Source of the DNA: Solirubrobacteraceae bacterium
GTDB lineage: Bacteria > Actinomycetota > Thermoleophilia > Solirubrobacterales > Solirubrobacteraceae
DNA: 64,000 bases
NCBI GenBank assembly: GCA_030447275.1
Contig: JAUJPF010000017.1
Span: 16,748-80,747, forward strand
Direction of reading: 5' to 3'
In this document: positions 52,987 to 62,932 of the stretch, in pieces
How positions within the stretch are numbered: the first letter of the stretch is position 1
Layout of the letters: each line of letters starts with the position of its first letter
Program-made: the position numbers and the translations under genes
Notes under the pieces: model-generated
The model's database searches: none
What the model saw: only the letters and a program-made list of their open reading frames with translations
Told to the model about the DNA's origin: nothing

Positions 52987-54143
52987 TGTCGGAGTTCAAG
53001 CTCCGTCTCCGCCGCTACGACCCCGAGTCGGGCAGCGCGCCCTACTGGGCCGAGTACAGCGTCGACCTCGAGGGCCACCGCTCGGTGCTCGAGGGGATCC
53101 TCCAGGCCAAGGGCGAGACCGACGGCTCGATCGGCATCCGCTGCTCGTGCCGCGCCGCGATCTGCGGCTCGTGCGGCGTGCTCATCAACGGCAAGACCGC
53201 GCTGGCCTGCCACACCCACCTCGACAAGGCGGCCCGGCACGCGAAGGACGGGGTGATCGAGGTCGAGCCGATGTCGAACATGCCGGTGATCAAGGACCTG
53301 ATCGTCGACATGGACGCGGTGCACTGGAAGAAGCAGCAGCGCGTCACGCCGTGGCTCATCAACAAGGAGCCGATCCCCGAGCGCGAGTACATCGCCCCGC
53401 ACGAGTCGATGGTCGACATCACGCAATCGATGGCGTGCATCCAGTGCGGCGCGTGCGTGTCCTCGTGCCTGTCGATGGAGATCGACCCGCTGTTCGTCGG
53501 CCCGGCCGCGCTCGCGAAGGCCTACCGCTTCGTCGGCGACCCGCGCGACGCGCAGCAGTACGAGCGCCTGAAGGACCTCGCCGAGGACCCGCACGGCATG
53601 TACGACTGCACCCACTGCTTCAACTGCATCGAGGCGTGCCCGAAGGGCGTCGCTCCGATGAACCAGATCATGCGCCTGCGGCGCGTCGCCGGCGACCACG
53701 AGATCGTCGACCGCAACAACGGCCACCGCCACGAGTCGGCGTTCGTCACGCTCGTCAAGGACTACGGCCTGCTCCACGAGGCCGAGCTGCTGCCGCGCTC
53801 GTACGGCGGCGACTCGTGGTTCGGCAAGTTCCACCCGAACGCCGGCAAGGAGCTGCTCGACTCGCTCCCCGTCGTCGTCAAGGGCCTCATGCGCCGCAAG
53901 ATGAACCCGAAGATCGCGCTCTTCGGCCACAAGCTCCCCAAGGACGCGCTCGGCGAGGTCCAGCGCATCTTCGACACGGTCGAGTCGCGGCCCGCCCGCG
54001 ACGAGCTGAACCTCTACATCAAGGGCTACGACGAGGACGACAGCGGCGCGCAGGACTCGGGCGCGGGCGGGCCGGAGCACGCCAACAACGCCCCCGACCA
54101 GGGCCAGCCCGGCCAGGAGCCCGAGGAGAGTCCGGTCCGATGA
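52986..54143 (+). CDS. sdhB: Succinate dehydrogenase/fumarate reductase iron-sulfur subunit
   Basis: Starts in the TGATG overlap with sdhA. The 385-residue protein has the 2Fe-2S motif CSCRAAICGSCG...C, then CIQCGACVSSC (4Fe-4S) and CTHCFNCIEACPKGV. It has about 130 residues beyond the normal 240-250, ending in a low-complexity Glu/Gly/Gln tail (GPEHANNAPDQGQPGQEPEE). The extended form goes with SdhE-type anchors. Its stop overlaps the next ATG. Confidence 0.96.
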   Translation: MSEFKLRLRRYDPESGSAPYWAEYSVDLEGHRSVLEGILQAKGETDGSIGIRCSCRAAICGSCGVLINGKTALACHTHLDKAARHAKDGVIEVEPMSNMPVIKDLIVDMDAVHWKKQQRVTPWLINKEPIPEREYIAPHESMVDITQSMACIQCGACVSSCLSMEIDPLFVGPAALAKAYRFVGDPRDAQQYERLKDLAEDPHGMYDCTHCFNCIEACPKGVAPMNQIMRLRRVAGDHEIVDRNNGHRHESAFVTLVKDYGLLHEAELLPRSYGGDSWFGKFHPNAGKELLDSLPVVVKGLMRRKMNPKIALFGHKLPKDALGEVQRIFDTVESRPARDELNLYIKGYDEDDSGAQDSGAGGPEHANNAPDQGQPGQEPEESPVR

Positions 54144-55063
54144 AGGTCGCCTACTGGCCCGGCTGCGTCAGCCGCGGCTTCACGCCGGAGCTGCACGGCT
54201 CAATGGCCAAGGTCGCCCCGCTGCTCGACATGGAGCTGGTCGAGCTCGACCGCGCGTCGTGCTGCGGCGCGGGCGTCATCGCCGAGCACTCGCAGGAGCT
54301 GGCCGACACGCTGAATGCGCGCACCTTCGCGCTCGCTCAGCAGACCGGCCAGCCGATGATGATGAACATCTGCTCGACGTGCCAGGGCTCGCAGACCGAG
54401 TGCCAGGAGCGCCTCGACGCGAACGCCGAGTACCGCGAGCGGATCAACGCGACGCTCGAGCCCGACGGCCTGCGCTACGACAAGGGCGAGGTCCTCAACA
54501 AGAACCTGCTGTGGCTGCTGGTCGAGGACTTCGGCCTCGACGAGCTGCGCAACCGGGTCAAGCGCCCGCTCAAGGACCTGAAGGTCGGCCCGTTCTACGG
54601 CTGCTACATCATCCGGCCCACCGACCGGCTCGGCATCGACGAGGAGAAGCCGCGCGACCGGTACCTCCACATGCTGATCGAGGCGCTCGGCGGCACCGTG
54701 ATCGAGTACGCCGGCCAGCACAAGTGCTGCGGCTTCCCGATCATCACGATGAACAAGGAGGCGTCGCTCAAGCAGGCCGCGCGTCACCTCGGCGACGCGC
54801 TCGACGCGGCGGCCGACTGCCTCGTCACGCCGTGCCCGCTGTGCCACCTGAACCTCGACCTCCAGCAGCCGCTGGCCGAGCGCTACGGCGGCCGCGACCT
54901 CGGGCTGCCGGTGCTCCACCTCCCCCAGCTCGTCGGTCTCGCGCTGGGGCTCGACGCCGACGACCTCGGGCTCGCCCGGCACGTCGTCAAGCCGACGACG
55001 GTGGTCGACTGGTCGCAGTCCGTGGTCGCGGGCGTCGGCGGCAGCCAGTCCGCCGGCTGGTAG
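54140..55063 (+). CDS. sdhE: SdhE-type CCG-domain subunit (heterodisulfide reductase B-like)
   Basis: The 307-residue protein has two CCG domains: SCCGAGVIAEH with ICSTCQGSQTEC near residues 40-95, and KCCGFPII with TPCPLCH later. It resembles HdrB and archaeal SdhE, which replace the heme-b anchors SdhC/D and bind an unusual 4Fe-4S cluster. No transmembrane gene sits in the operon. It completes an SdhABE complex. Overlaps sdhB by 4 nt. Confidence 0.92.
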   Translation: MKVAYWPGCVSRGFTPELHGSMAKVAPLLDMELVELDRASCCGAGVIAEHSQELADTLNARTFALAQQTGQPMMMNICSTCQGSQTECQERLDANAEYRERINATLEPDGLRYDKGEVLNKNLLWLLVEDFGLDELRNRVKRPLKDLKVGPFYGCYIIRPTDRLGIDEEKPRDRYLHMLIEALGGTVIEYAGQHKCCGFPIITMNKEASLKQAARHLGDALDAAADCLVTPCPLCHLNLDLQQPLAERYGGRDLGLPVLHLPQLVGLALGLDADDLGLARHVVKPTTVVDWSQSVVAGVGGSQSAGW

Positions 55064-55066
55064 GCG

Positions 55067-55246
55067 GTGCGCGGCCCGCTCGCGGCGCTGGCCGAGCGCT
55101 TCCGGCGCCGCCCGGCGGCCGAGCGGCCGGCCGCGCCCGAGCCGCTGCCGGCCGACACGGCGCGCGGCGCCGGCGAGTTCCAGGCCCGCCTCGACGAGGC
55201 GCGTGACCGGCTGCGGCGCGACATCCCGCCGCCCGACGACGAGTGA
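55067..55246 (+). CDS. Small hypothetical downstream of sdhE
   Basis: GTG 55067, 4 nt after the sdhE stop, encodes 59 residues: a basic Pro/Ala-rich first half and an acidic helical end (GEFQARLDEARDRLRRDIPPPDDE). No Cys, so not a cluster subunit. Its spacing suggests it belongs to the sdh operon. Unknown function. Confidence 0.6.
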   Translation: MRGPLAALAERFRRRPAAERPAAPEPLPADTARGAGEFQARLDEARDRLRRDIPPPDDE

Positions 55247-55312
55247 CGTAGCGCACGCAAGGCGCCCGACCGGCGCGATGAAGTGCCTGCGTGGGGAAGA
55301 TTCCCCGTGCTC

Positions 55313-56854
55313 ATGACCGTCGACGCGACAGCCGGCAGGATCGGGAGGCTCTCCGGGCGCGAGACGCTCGACGGGACCGAGCGCGCCGCGCTGGCCGATC
55401 GCACGTTGCGCCGCGCCGCCATCGCCGCGATGGTCGCGAACCTCTGCGGAGCGATCGACGTCTTCCTCCTGCTGTGGTTCGTGCTCCCCGAGCCGGCGGG
55501 TCACGTCGAGCACGTCGAGAACATCGTCGCGGCGGGCGTCTTCATACCGGTGTCGTTCGTCGTCGGCTGGCTCTGGGGGGAGCGGCTGATCCGCCCGGCC
55601 GTCTGCTGGCTGCGCGAGGATCGCGAGCCGACGGCGCGCGAGCGCGACGGGACGCTGCGCCTCCCGGTCGTGTGCGCGGCCGTCGACGGGACGCTCTGGG
55701 TCACGGCGGCGGTGCTCTTCGGCCTGCTCAACGCCGACGTCTCGGCCGACATGGCCCTCCACGTCTCGTCGACGATCCTCATGGGCGGCATCACGACGGT
55801 GGCGGTCGCCTACCTCCTCAACGAGCGCATCCAGCGCAGCGTCACCGCGCGCGCGCTCTCGGCGGCGCCGCCGACCCAACCGCGCGGACCCGGCGTCAAG
55901 GGCCGGCTGCTGATCGCGTGGACGACCGCGACGGGCGTCCCGCTCGCCGGGCTGCTCATGGTCGGCTGCCAGGCGCTGCTGGAGGACACGGTGTCGCGCG
56001 ACGAGGTCGTGCGCAGCGTCGTCGTGCTCGGGGCCGGCGCGCTGCTCATCGGCCTGCTCGCGACGGCGCTCGTCGCCAAGTCGGTCGCCGACCCGCTGAG
56101 CGACATGCGCCGCGCGCTGCGCCGGATCGAGGAGGGCGACCTCGACGCTCGCGTGCGGGTGGATGACGGGTCCGAAGTCGGGCTCGTGCAGAGCGGCTTC
56201 AACCGGATGGCCGCGGGGCTGAACGAGCGCGAGCAGATCCGTGAGCTGTTCGGGCGGCACGTCGGCGAGGACGTCGCGCGGGCGGCGCTCGACGGCGGTA
56301 CGAAGCTCGGCGGCGAGGTTCGCGAGGTCGCGGCGCTCTTCGTCGATCTCGTCGGGTCGACGCGGCTCGCGGCCGAGCGGCCGCCGCAGGACGTCGTCGC
56401 GCTGCTCAACCGCTTCTTCGCCATCGTCGTCGATGTCGTCGGGCGCCACGGCGGCTGGGTCAACAAGTTCGAGGGCGACGCGGCACTCGTCGTCTTCGGC
56501 GCGCCCGTCTCCGACGACGCGTGCGCCTCGTCGGCGCTGGCCTCGGCGCGCGAGCTCGACGCGCGGCTGCGGCGCGAGCTGCCCGAGCTGTGCGCCGGGA
56601 TCGGCGTCTCCGCCGGGGCGGCGCTGGCCGGCAACGTCGGGGCCGAGCACCGGCTCGAGTACACGGTCATCGGGGACCCGGTCAACGAGGCGGCGCGCCT
56701 GTGCGACCTGGCCAAGCGGCGCCCGGAGCGGGTCGTCGCGTCGGCGTCGATCCTCCAGCGGGCGCGTGGGGCGGAGTCGGCGCGGTGGGCGCCGGACGGC
56801 GAGATCGTCCTGCGGGGCAGGACGGCCCCGACGCGCCTGGCGATCCCGACCTGA
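55313..56854 (+). CDS. Membrane adenylate/guanylate cyclase with HAMP domain
   Basis: About 513 residues from ATG 55313 (GTG 55283 is an alternative). It has five or six helices in the membrane part, a HAMP domain (AKSVADPLSDMRRALRRIEEGDLDARVRV) and a class III cyclase domain: EVREVAALFVDLVGSTRLAA with metal Asp, NKFEGDAALVVFGAP with second Asp, and TVIGDPVNEAARLCDLA. The 6-bp inverted repeat GGGGAA/TTCCCC (55292-55306) upstream could be an operator. Makes cAMP or cGMP in its family. Confidence 0.92.
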   Translation: MTVDATAGRIGRLSGRETLDGTERAALADRTLRRAAIAAMVANLCGAIDVFLLLWFVLPEPAGHVEHVENIVAAGVFIPVSFVVGWLWGERLIRPAVCWLREDREPTARERDGTLRLPVVCAAVDGTLWVTAAVLFGLLNADVSADMALHVSSTILMGGITTVAVAYLLNERIQRSVTARALSAAPPTQPRGPGVKGRLLIAWTTATGVPLAGLLMVGCQALLEDTVSRDEVVRSVVVLGAGALLIGLLATALVAKSVADPLSDMRRALRRIEEGDLDARVRVDDGSEVGLVQSGFNRMAAGLNEREQIRELFGRHVGEDVARAALDGGTKLGGEVREVAALFVDLVGSTRLAAERPPQDVVALLNRFFAIVVDVVGRHGGWVNKFEGDAALVVFGAPVSDDACASSALASARELDARLRRELPELCAGIGVSAGAALAGNVGAEHRLEYTVIGDPVNEAARLCDLAKRRPERVVASASILQRARGAESARWAPDGEIVLRGRTAPTRLAIPT

Positions 56855-56908
56855 GCCGGTCGGCGCGCGGCAGCTCGCCCCGCGAAGGGCCACATCTCGA
56901 ATCGAGGC

Positions 56909-56932
56909 GTTTACGACTCGTTCCTCGGGTAT
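56909..56932 (+). promoter_or_regulatory. Sigma-B/F-type promoter
   Basis: GTTTAC (56909-56914), a 12-nt spacer and GGGTAT (56927-56932) match the sigma-B consensus GTTT-N12-14-GGGTAT. The predicted start is about 15 nt before the ATG 56953 of the STAS gene. Confidence 0.75.
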
Positions 56933-56952
56933 CGGACAGACCGGGGGATCGC

Positions 56953-57303
56953 ATGGAAGCGAATCGCACGGAAGCACTGCGCCTGACGGTGGAGCCCGGA
57001 GCCCGGACGATGGTCGTCCGGATGGAGGGCCCACTCCTGCTGCACACCGCCACGAAGGCGCGCGAGCGGCTGCACGACCTCGAGGAGCGCCGGCCCGGCT
57101 GCCTCGTCGCCGACCTCCGCGAGGTCACCGACATCGACTCGACGGGGCTCGCCGTCCTGCTGTGGATGCACCGCACGCAGACCAACCACCGGTCGGAGAT
57201 GATCGTCGTGTCGGCGAGCCCGATGCTCGACCGCATCTTCGAGGTCACGCGGCTGTGCGACGTCTTCGACCTGCGCCGCGAGATGCCGGAGCCGGTCCGC
57301 TAG
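56953..57303 (+). CDS. STAS-domain anti-sigma factor antagonist
   Basis: The 116-residue protein has a STAS fold with the phosphorylation site at DIDSTGLAVLLWM (Ser in DSTGL) and LLLHTATKARERLHDLEER. Such proteins free sigma B/F-type factors by sequestering anti-sigma kinases. The promoter itself is sigma-B-like, suggesting positive feedback. No anti-sigma kinase (RsbW) or sigma gene lies in the window. Its stop shares CTAG with the next gene. Confidence 0.92.
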   Translation: MEANRTEALRLTVEPGARTMVVRMEGPLLLHTATKARERLHDLEERRPGCLVADLREVTDIDSTGLAVLLWMHRTQTNHRSEMIVVSASPMLDRIFEVTRLCDVFDLRREMPEPVR

Positions 57304-57728
57304 AGCGACCAGTGGGAGTAGCCGCCGCGCTTCCACATCCACATGGCGGCGAGCGCGGCCCACTTCGGGTGGTAGGGCGAGTGGCGCCGGTACGGCGTCG
57401 ACTGCCACGTGCGCGGCATGAACTGGAAGAGGCCGGCGGCGCCGGAGCTCGCGTTCGTGGCGCGCCAGTCCAGGCGCGACTCGCGGTGGGCGATGCTGAG
57501 CGCGAGGCGCGTGCTCTGGCCGTAGTGGCGCGACGCGCGGTAGATGAAGCAGCGCGAGATGGCGCTGCGGCCCTCGCGGCTCCAGCAGCTCGGGGTGCCG
57601 GCGTCGTAAGTCGTGCACAGGCGGTTCGCGCACGGGTCGGAGTGACTTCGGCTGGCGGCGTCGGACGCGGCGGGAGCAGCAAGGACGAGCAGCGTCGCCA
57701 CGGCGAGCGCGGACAGGGTCGAGCGCAT
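57300..57728 (-). CDS. Secreted lytic transglycosylase-like (lysozyme fold) protein
   Basis: From ATG 57728 the protein of about 142 residues has a signal peptide (MRSTLSALAVATLLVLAAPAASDAA), then a lysozyme-like domain: LALSIAHRESRLDWRATNASSGAAGLFQFMPRTW with the catalytic Glu in HRES and GLFQF. Four Cys (CANRLC, SCW, RC) suggest disulfides. Probably cleaves peptidoglycan. Convergent with STAS; stops share CTAG 57300-57303. Confidence 0.88.
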   Translation of the reverse strand: MRSTLSALAVATLLVLAAPAASDAASRSHSDPCANRLCTTYDAGTPSCWSREGRSAISRCFIYRASRHYGQSTRLALSIAHRESRLDWRATNASSGAAGLFQFMPRTWQSTPYRRHSPYHPKWAALAAMWMWKRGGYSHWSL

Positions 57729-57925
57729 GAGGGAGTTGCCTCCGGGAATCGGGAACACACGCGCGCCGGGAATGACGCCTCGTACGAGGCGCGCGTCGAG
57801 CCACCGACACTAGAACGCGTGTTCGGTTCCCCTGTGGGGTCCATCACACCCGTCGGGGACCCCGCCCCGAAGCAGCGGGACTTCCCCCATGCCATGGTGC
57901 GCCCGGGGCCGGCAGAGTGCGATCC

Positions 57926-58155
57926 ATGCAGAAGCCCAGCCCCTCCACCGAGACGCAGACCGCGGCCGACGGCGTCGCCTGGAGATCCTCCGGGAGGAGC
58001 GGGCGCTGGCGCACCTCACCGGCCTGATCCACGTCGCCGACTACGTCGCCGACCTCGACGACGACATCGCGTCCGCGACGAACGCCTACGTGGGCCTCGC
58101 CGTCACCGAGATCGCGACGCTCCGCGCCGAGCTCGGCGGCGCGAACTTCGGCTAG
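57926..58155 (+). CDS. Small hypothetical protein, one frameshift
   Basis: ATG 57926 starts MQKPSPSTETQTAADGVA; after a frame change near 57985 the protein reads RLEILREERALAHLTGLIHVADYVADLDDDIASATNAYVGLAVTEIATLRAEL. About 75 residues, mostly helical. No family recognised. Its stop shares CTAG with the HicB-like gene. Confidence 0.6.
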
Positions 58156-58394
58156 ACGTCGACGCGCACGGAGAGCGGCACGCGCTCGGCCGCGGGCCCT
58201 TCCTCCGGCTCTGGCTGCGAGGCCCCGAGCGCGAGCAGGTACTCGCGCAGCGCGTCGGGCAGCAGCGCCTTTGCCTCGTCCATCGAGCGGCCTGCGGTGA
58301 TCACGCCGGGGATCTCAGCGATCGTCGCCTGGACCCACCCCTCCTCGACTGGCTCGAAGATCGCCGTCAGCTCGAATCGCTCCACGCGCGTCAC
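58152..58394 (-). CDS. hicB: HicB-like antitoxin
   Basis: The 80-residue protein from GTG 58394 reads FELTAIFEPVEEGWVQATIAEIPGVITAGRSMDEAKALLPDALREYLLAL, the HicB partial RNase-H-like fold (VAxxPELPGxxTxGxTxEEA). No C-terminal helix-turn-helix or ribbon is seen, only an acidic tail. It faces the HicA-like gene from the other strand, 125 bp apart. Alternatively a lone HicB-domain protein. Confidence 0.78.
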   Translation of the reverse strand: MTRVERFELTAIFEPVEEGWVQATIAEIPGVITAGRSMDEAKALLPDALREYLLALGASQPEPEEGPAAERVPLSVRVDV

Positions 58395-58472
58395 TCTAGT
58401 TCCAGCCGCTGCGTCTTTCACGTCCTAGCCAACTCGTGTGCCGGAAATGCTCGCGACTCGCGCCACGAGGAT

Positions 58473-58509
58473 CGAGAGGGGCGAACCATCGTCGATCCCG
58501 TCCCTCTCG
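58473..58509. promoter_or_regulatory. Inverted repeat between hicB- and hicA-like genes
   Basis: CGAGAGGG (58473-58480) and CCCTCTCG (58502-58509) are perfect complements with a 21-nt centre. It ends 10 nt before the hicA ATG and overlaps the only room for promoters of both genes, so it could be an autoregulatory operator. Confidence 0.45.
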
Positions 58510-58519
58510 GGAGCACGAC

Positions 58520-58708
58520 ATGGTCAAGCGCAGAGACCTCGAGCGACACCTTCGGGCGCACGGCAGCCGCGTGCTTCGCGAGGGCGGCAGCCACACGATC
58601 TGGATCTCGCCGGCGGGTGCCCGCGTCGCGATTCCGCGTCACCGCGAGATCCCACGCGCCACGGCGCGGCGTATCTGCGAGGCGGCGGGCGTGCCGCCTA
58701 TGCCCTAG
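58520..58708 (+). CDS. hicA: HicA-like mRNA interferase toxin
   Basis: The 62-residue protein is [19 protein letters not shown], then [39 protein letters not shown]. The double-stranded RNA-binding fold and the catalytic His in GGSH match HicA. Length is typical. It is plus-strand whereas the HicB gene is minus, unlike the usual hicAB operon. Confidence 0.85.
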   Translation: MVKRRDLERHLRAHGSRVLREGGSHTIWISPAGARVAIPRHREIPRATARRICEAAGVPPMP

Positions 58709-59762
58709 GTCGTCGCTTCGACCGGCGGGCGGACGAGCCCGCGCGCGTGGAGCTGCTCGGCGATCTGGACGGTGTTGAGGGCGGCTCCCTTGAGGAGGTT
58801 GTCGCCCACGACGAAGAGGTTGAGCGCGTTCGGGTCGGCGAGGTCGGGGCGGACGCGGCCCACGGCGACCTCGTCGCGGCCGGCCCACTCGAGCGGGGTC
58901 GGGGCGTCCTGGACGACGAGGTTCGGGAAGGCGCGCAGGGCTTCGAGCGCGATGTCGAGGTCGACCGGACGGTCGAAGCCGGCGCGGCAGGCGATCGCGT
59001 GGCCGACCATCACCGGGACGCGGACGCAGGTCGGCGACACGGCGAGCTCGGGGAGGTCGAGGATCTTGCGCGACTCGTTCTGGAGCTTGAGCTCCTCGTC
59101 GGTGTAGCCGTCGTCGCCGAGCGTGCCCAGCATCGGGACGACGTTGTAGGCGAGCGTGTCCGCGTGGACCTTCGACTCGACCGTCATCCGGGCGCGGTTG
59201 CCGTCGTGGACGAGGAGGTCGATGTCGCGGCCGACGGGCTCGACCTGGGCGGCCAGCTCGTCGATCCCCTTCTGCCCCGCTCCATGCGGCGGCCTGGTAG
59301 GACGTCGCGACGAGCGTCCGCAGCCCGAACGCGTCGTGCAGCGCCTTCAGCGGGAGCATCGCCACCATCGTCGTGCAGTTCGGGTTGGCCACGAGCCCTC
59401 GTGCGCGCCGAGCGCGTCCGGGTTGACCTCGCTGACCACGAGCGGGACGTGGTCGTGCATCCGCCACGCGCTCGAGTTGTCGACGACCACCGCGCCCGCC
59501 CCGACGAACCGCGGCGCCCACTCCCGCGACGTCGACCCCATGTAAGCGCTGAACAGCGCGAGGTCGAAGCCCTCGATGGTGTCGTCGCGCATGACGCGCA
59601 CGGGCGCGTCGGCCAGTTCGAGCGTCCGGCCCTCCGAGCGCTCGGTCGCGAACGGGACGACCTCGGCGACCGGCAGCGACGACCGGCGCAGGACCTCGAG
59701 CATGAGCGTCCCGACCGCGCCGGTGGCGCCGGCGACGGCGACGCGATAGCCGTCGCGCGCGC

Positions 59763-59766
<4 letters not shown>
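58705..59766 (-). CDS. asd: Aspartate-semialdehyde dehydrogenase, frameshifted
   Basis: ATG 59766 overlaps the lysC stop. The N-terminal part [26 protein letters not shown] has the NADP loop. [26 protein letters not shown] follows, then in another frame [24 protein letters not shown] with the catalytic Cys (NCTT), and finally [25 protein letters not shown]. Frame changes fall near 59395, 59280 and 59220. All catalytic motifs remain, so indel errors are likely. Makes aspartate semialdehyde for Lys, Thr, Met. Confidence 0.92.
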
Positions 59767-61034
<1,268 letters not shown>

Positions 61035-61036
<2 letters not shown>

Positions 61037-62225
61037 GGTCGAGCAGGATAGGCGTCGCCGCCTGCGGCGGCTGCTCGCCGCGGCGGGCGCGCTGATGGCG
61101 ATCGCCGCGGTCGTCCTGCTCGCCGTCGACCCGTTCGGCGACGACGGCACGGGCGGCGACGTCCCCGAGGCCGGATCGCGGTTCGGCGCGGGCGAGGAGC
61201 AGTCGGTGCTCGAGGCGCTCGGCCCGGTCGTGGCGACGAAGCCTGCCGCGCCGGCTGCTGCCCGTCGAGCAGGCGGTCGCGCAGCTCTTCGCGGTGGGCT
61301 TCGAGGGGACCGAGCCGCCGCGCGCGATGCTCCGCACGATGCGCCGGCGCGCGTGGGGCGTGGTGATCGTCGGCGCGACGAACTACCGCTCGCCGTCGCA
61401 GGTTCGCGGGGCGGTCGACGCGCTCGACGCCGCGGCGCGGCGCGGGCGGCAGGCTCCCCCGCTCGCCGCCACGGACCCGGCGCGCTCGGCGACCTCGGTC
61501 CGCCGCCCGCTCCCGACATCGGCTTCGACGGGACGCCGGCCGAGGCGCGCGCCGAGGCGCTCGACGCCGCGCGGAGGCTGCGCAGCGCGCACGTGCGGAT
61601 GGTGCTCGGCCCCGCCGCCGACCTCGCGGTCGGCGGCGGCCCCGCGGAGGAGCGCGGGTTCTCGGACGACCTGCGCGACGCCGCGACGTTCGTCGAGGCC
61701 GCCGTGCGCGGGTGGAAGGAGGCGCGCGTCGTCGTCGCCCCCGGCCGCTTCCCCGGCGAGGGAGCCGCGTCGCAGGATCCGCTGTTCGGCCCCGCCACGG
61801 TCGGCCTGTCGACCGACGAGCTCTCGCGCCGCGACGTCGAACCCTTCCGCGGCGCGGTGCGCGGCGGCGCGGACGCCGTGCAGATGTCGGCGGCGCTCTA
61901 CGCGGCGTGGGATGGCGTCACGCCCGCGACGGTCCTCCCCGAAGCCGTGCGGTTCCTGCGCACGTCCACCGGCTTCGACGGCGCAGTCGTGTCGGCGGAC
62001 CTCGTCGCCACGACCGCCGCGACTGGCGGCGGCGTCGCGCGCGCCGCGGTCGAGGCGCTCAAGGCCGGCTGCGACCTGCTCGTCCTCGCCGGCGGCCCCG
62101 CCGAGCAGGAGGCCGCCTACCAGGGAGTGCTCGCGGCGGTGCAGCGCGGGGACGTCCCGCGCGAACGGCTCGACGAGGCGGTACGGCGCGTGGGCGCGCT
62201 GAAGGCCGCATCGAAGGCGGATTGA
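61035..62225 (+). CDS. GH3-like (NagZ-related) protein, catalytic motifs degenerate, frameshifted
   Basis: ATG 61035 begins a membrane anchor (RRLLAAAGALMAIAAVVLLAV). After frame changes near 61255 and 61480 it follows the NagZ barrel: VAQLFAVGFEG, AWGVVIVGATNYRSP, then VVAPGRFPGEGAASQDPLF, FRGAVRGGADAVQMSAALY and TPATVLPEAVRFLRTSTGFDGAVVSADL. The KHFPGHG and SDDL motifs are replaced by APGRFPG and SADL, losing the nucleophile Asp and the usual Lys-His. Probably a non-hydrolytic relative. Divergent start with lysC at CCATGG. Confidence 0.75.
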
Positions 62226-62251
62226 GGCCGGCCCAACCCGAGGCCCAACCC

Positions 62252-62358
62252 GAGGGGACTGTCCCCTTAACATGAAGGGGACTGTCCCCACAACATGAAG
62301 GGGACTGTCCCCACAACATGAAGGGGACTGTCCCCGCAATGTGAAGGGGACTGGCCCC
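62252..62358. repeat. Array of five 23-bp palindromic repeats
   Basis: The palindrome GGGGACTGTCCCC (last copy GGGGACTGGCCCC) starts at 62254, 62277, 62300, 62323 and 62346, an exact period of 23 bp. Spacers are ACAACATGAA with small changes (TTAACATGAA, GCAATGTGAA). It begins just after the GH3 stop and ends 37 nt before the RAYT start. Palindrome clusters next to a tyrosine transposase are the classic REP-RAYT layout. Not a CRISPR: spacers are constant and unit is too short. Confidence 0.9.
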
Positions 62359-62395
62359 GGGGGCGGCTGGTGGGGGTCGGGGGGCTCTTGGGGAC

Positions 62396-62932
62396 GTGCC
62401 TCGGAAGCCTCGCGACGAGATCGAGCCCGGGATTCACCATGTGTTCGCCCGCGGCAACAACCGGCAGGCGATCTTTGCGGATGATCGGGATCGCCTTTCG
62501 TACCTGGCGCTGCTGGCCGACGTCGCCCGGCGCGGACGGTGGCGGTGCCTGACCTACTGCCTGATGCCGAATCACGTCCACCTGCTCGTGGAGACGCGCG
62601 CCCCGAACCTCAGCGTCGGGATGAACCGGCTGCACGGCGACTACGCGCAGCGGTTCAACCGCCGGCACCGCCGGTCCGGTCATCTCTTCCAGGGGCGGTT
62701 CGGCTCGGTCCGCGTCGAGGACGACGCCCAGCTCTGGATGACCCTCCGTTACATCGTGCGCAACCCGGTGGAGGCGGGCCTGCGCCGCCGCGGCGCCGAA
62801 TGGCCGTGGACGGGGCACGACGGCGTCGCCCGCCGCGGCGCGCGCTGCCTCGACACCGACCGCGTGCTCGAGTACCTCGCCGCGGCCGGCGCGGACCCGC
62901 GGCGGATCTACGACGAGCTGATCGAGGACTGA
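62396..62932 (+). CDS. REP-associated tyrosine transposase (RAYT), Y1_Tnp family
   Basis: The 178-residue protein from GTG 62396 has PRKPRDEIEPGIHHVFARGNNRQAIF, the HUH motif MPNHVHLLVET, SGHLFQGRFGSVRVEDD, and the catalytic Tyr region LRYIVRNPVEAGL. RAYTs are single-copy domesticated relatives of IS200/IS605 transposases that nick REP palindromes. It keeps both His and the Tyr. The array of palindromes lies directly upstream. Its 3' end overlaps the HIT gene by 25 nt. Confidence 0.93.
   Translation: MPRKPRDEIEPGIHHVFARGNNRQAIFADDRDRLSYLALLADVARRGRWRCLTYCLMPNHVHLLVETRAPNLSVGMNRLHGDYAQRFNRRHRRSGHLFQGRFGSVRVEDDAQLWMTLRYIVRNPVEAGLRRRGAEWPWTGHDGVARRGARCLDTDRVLEYLAAAGADPRRIYDELIED

Noticed and set aside
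55292..55306. GGGGAA/TTCCCC inverted repeat as a terminator
   Set aside because: Only 6 bp and placed before, not after, a gene; kept as a weak operator possibility in the cyclase entry.
62252..62358. CRISPR array
   Set aside because: Repeat unit is 13 bp with near-constant 10-bp spacers and no cas genes; better explained as REP units.
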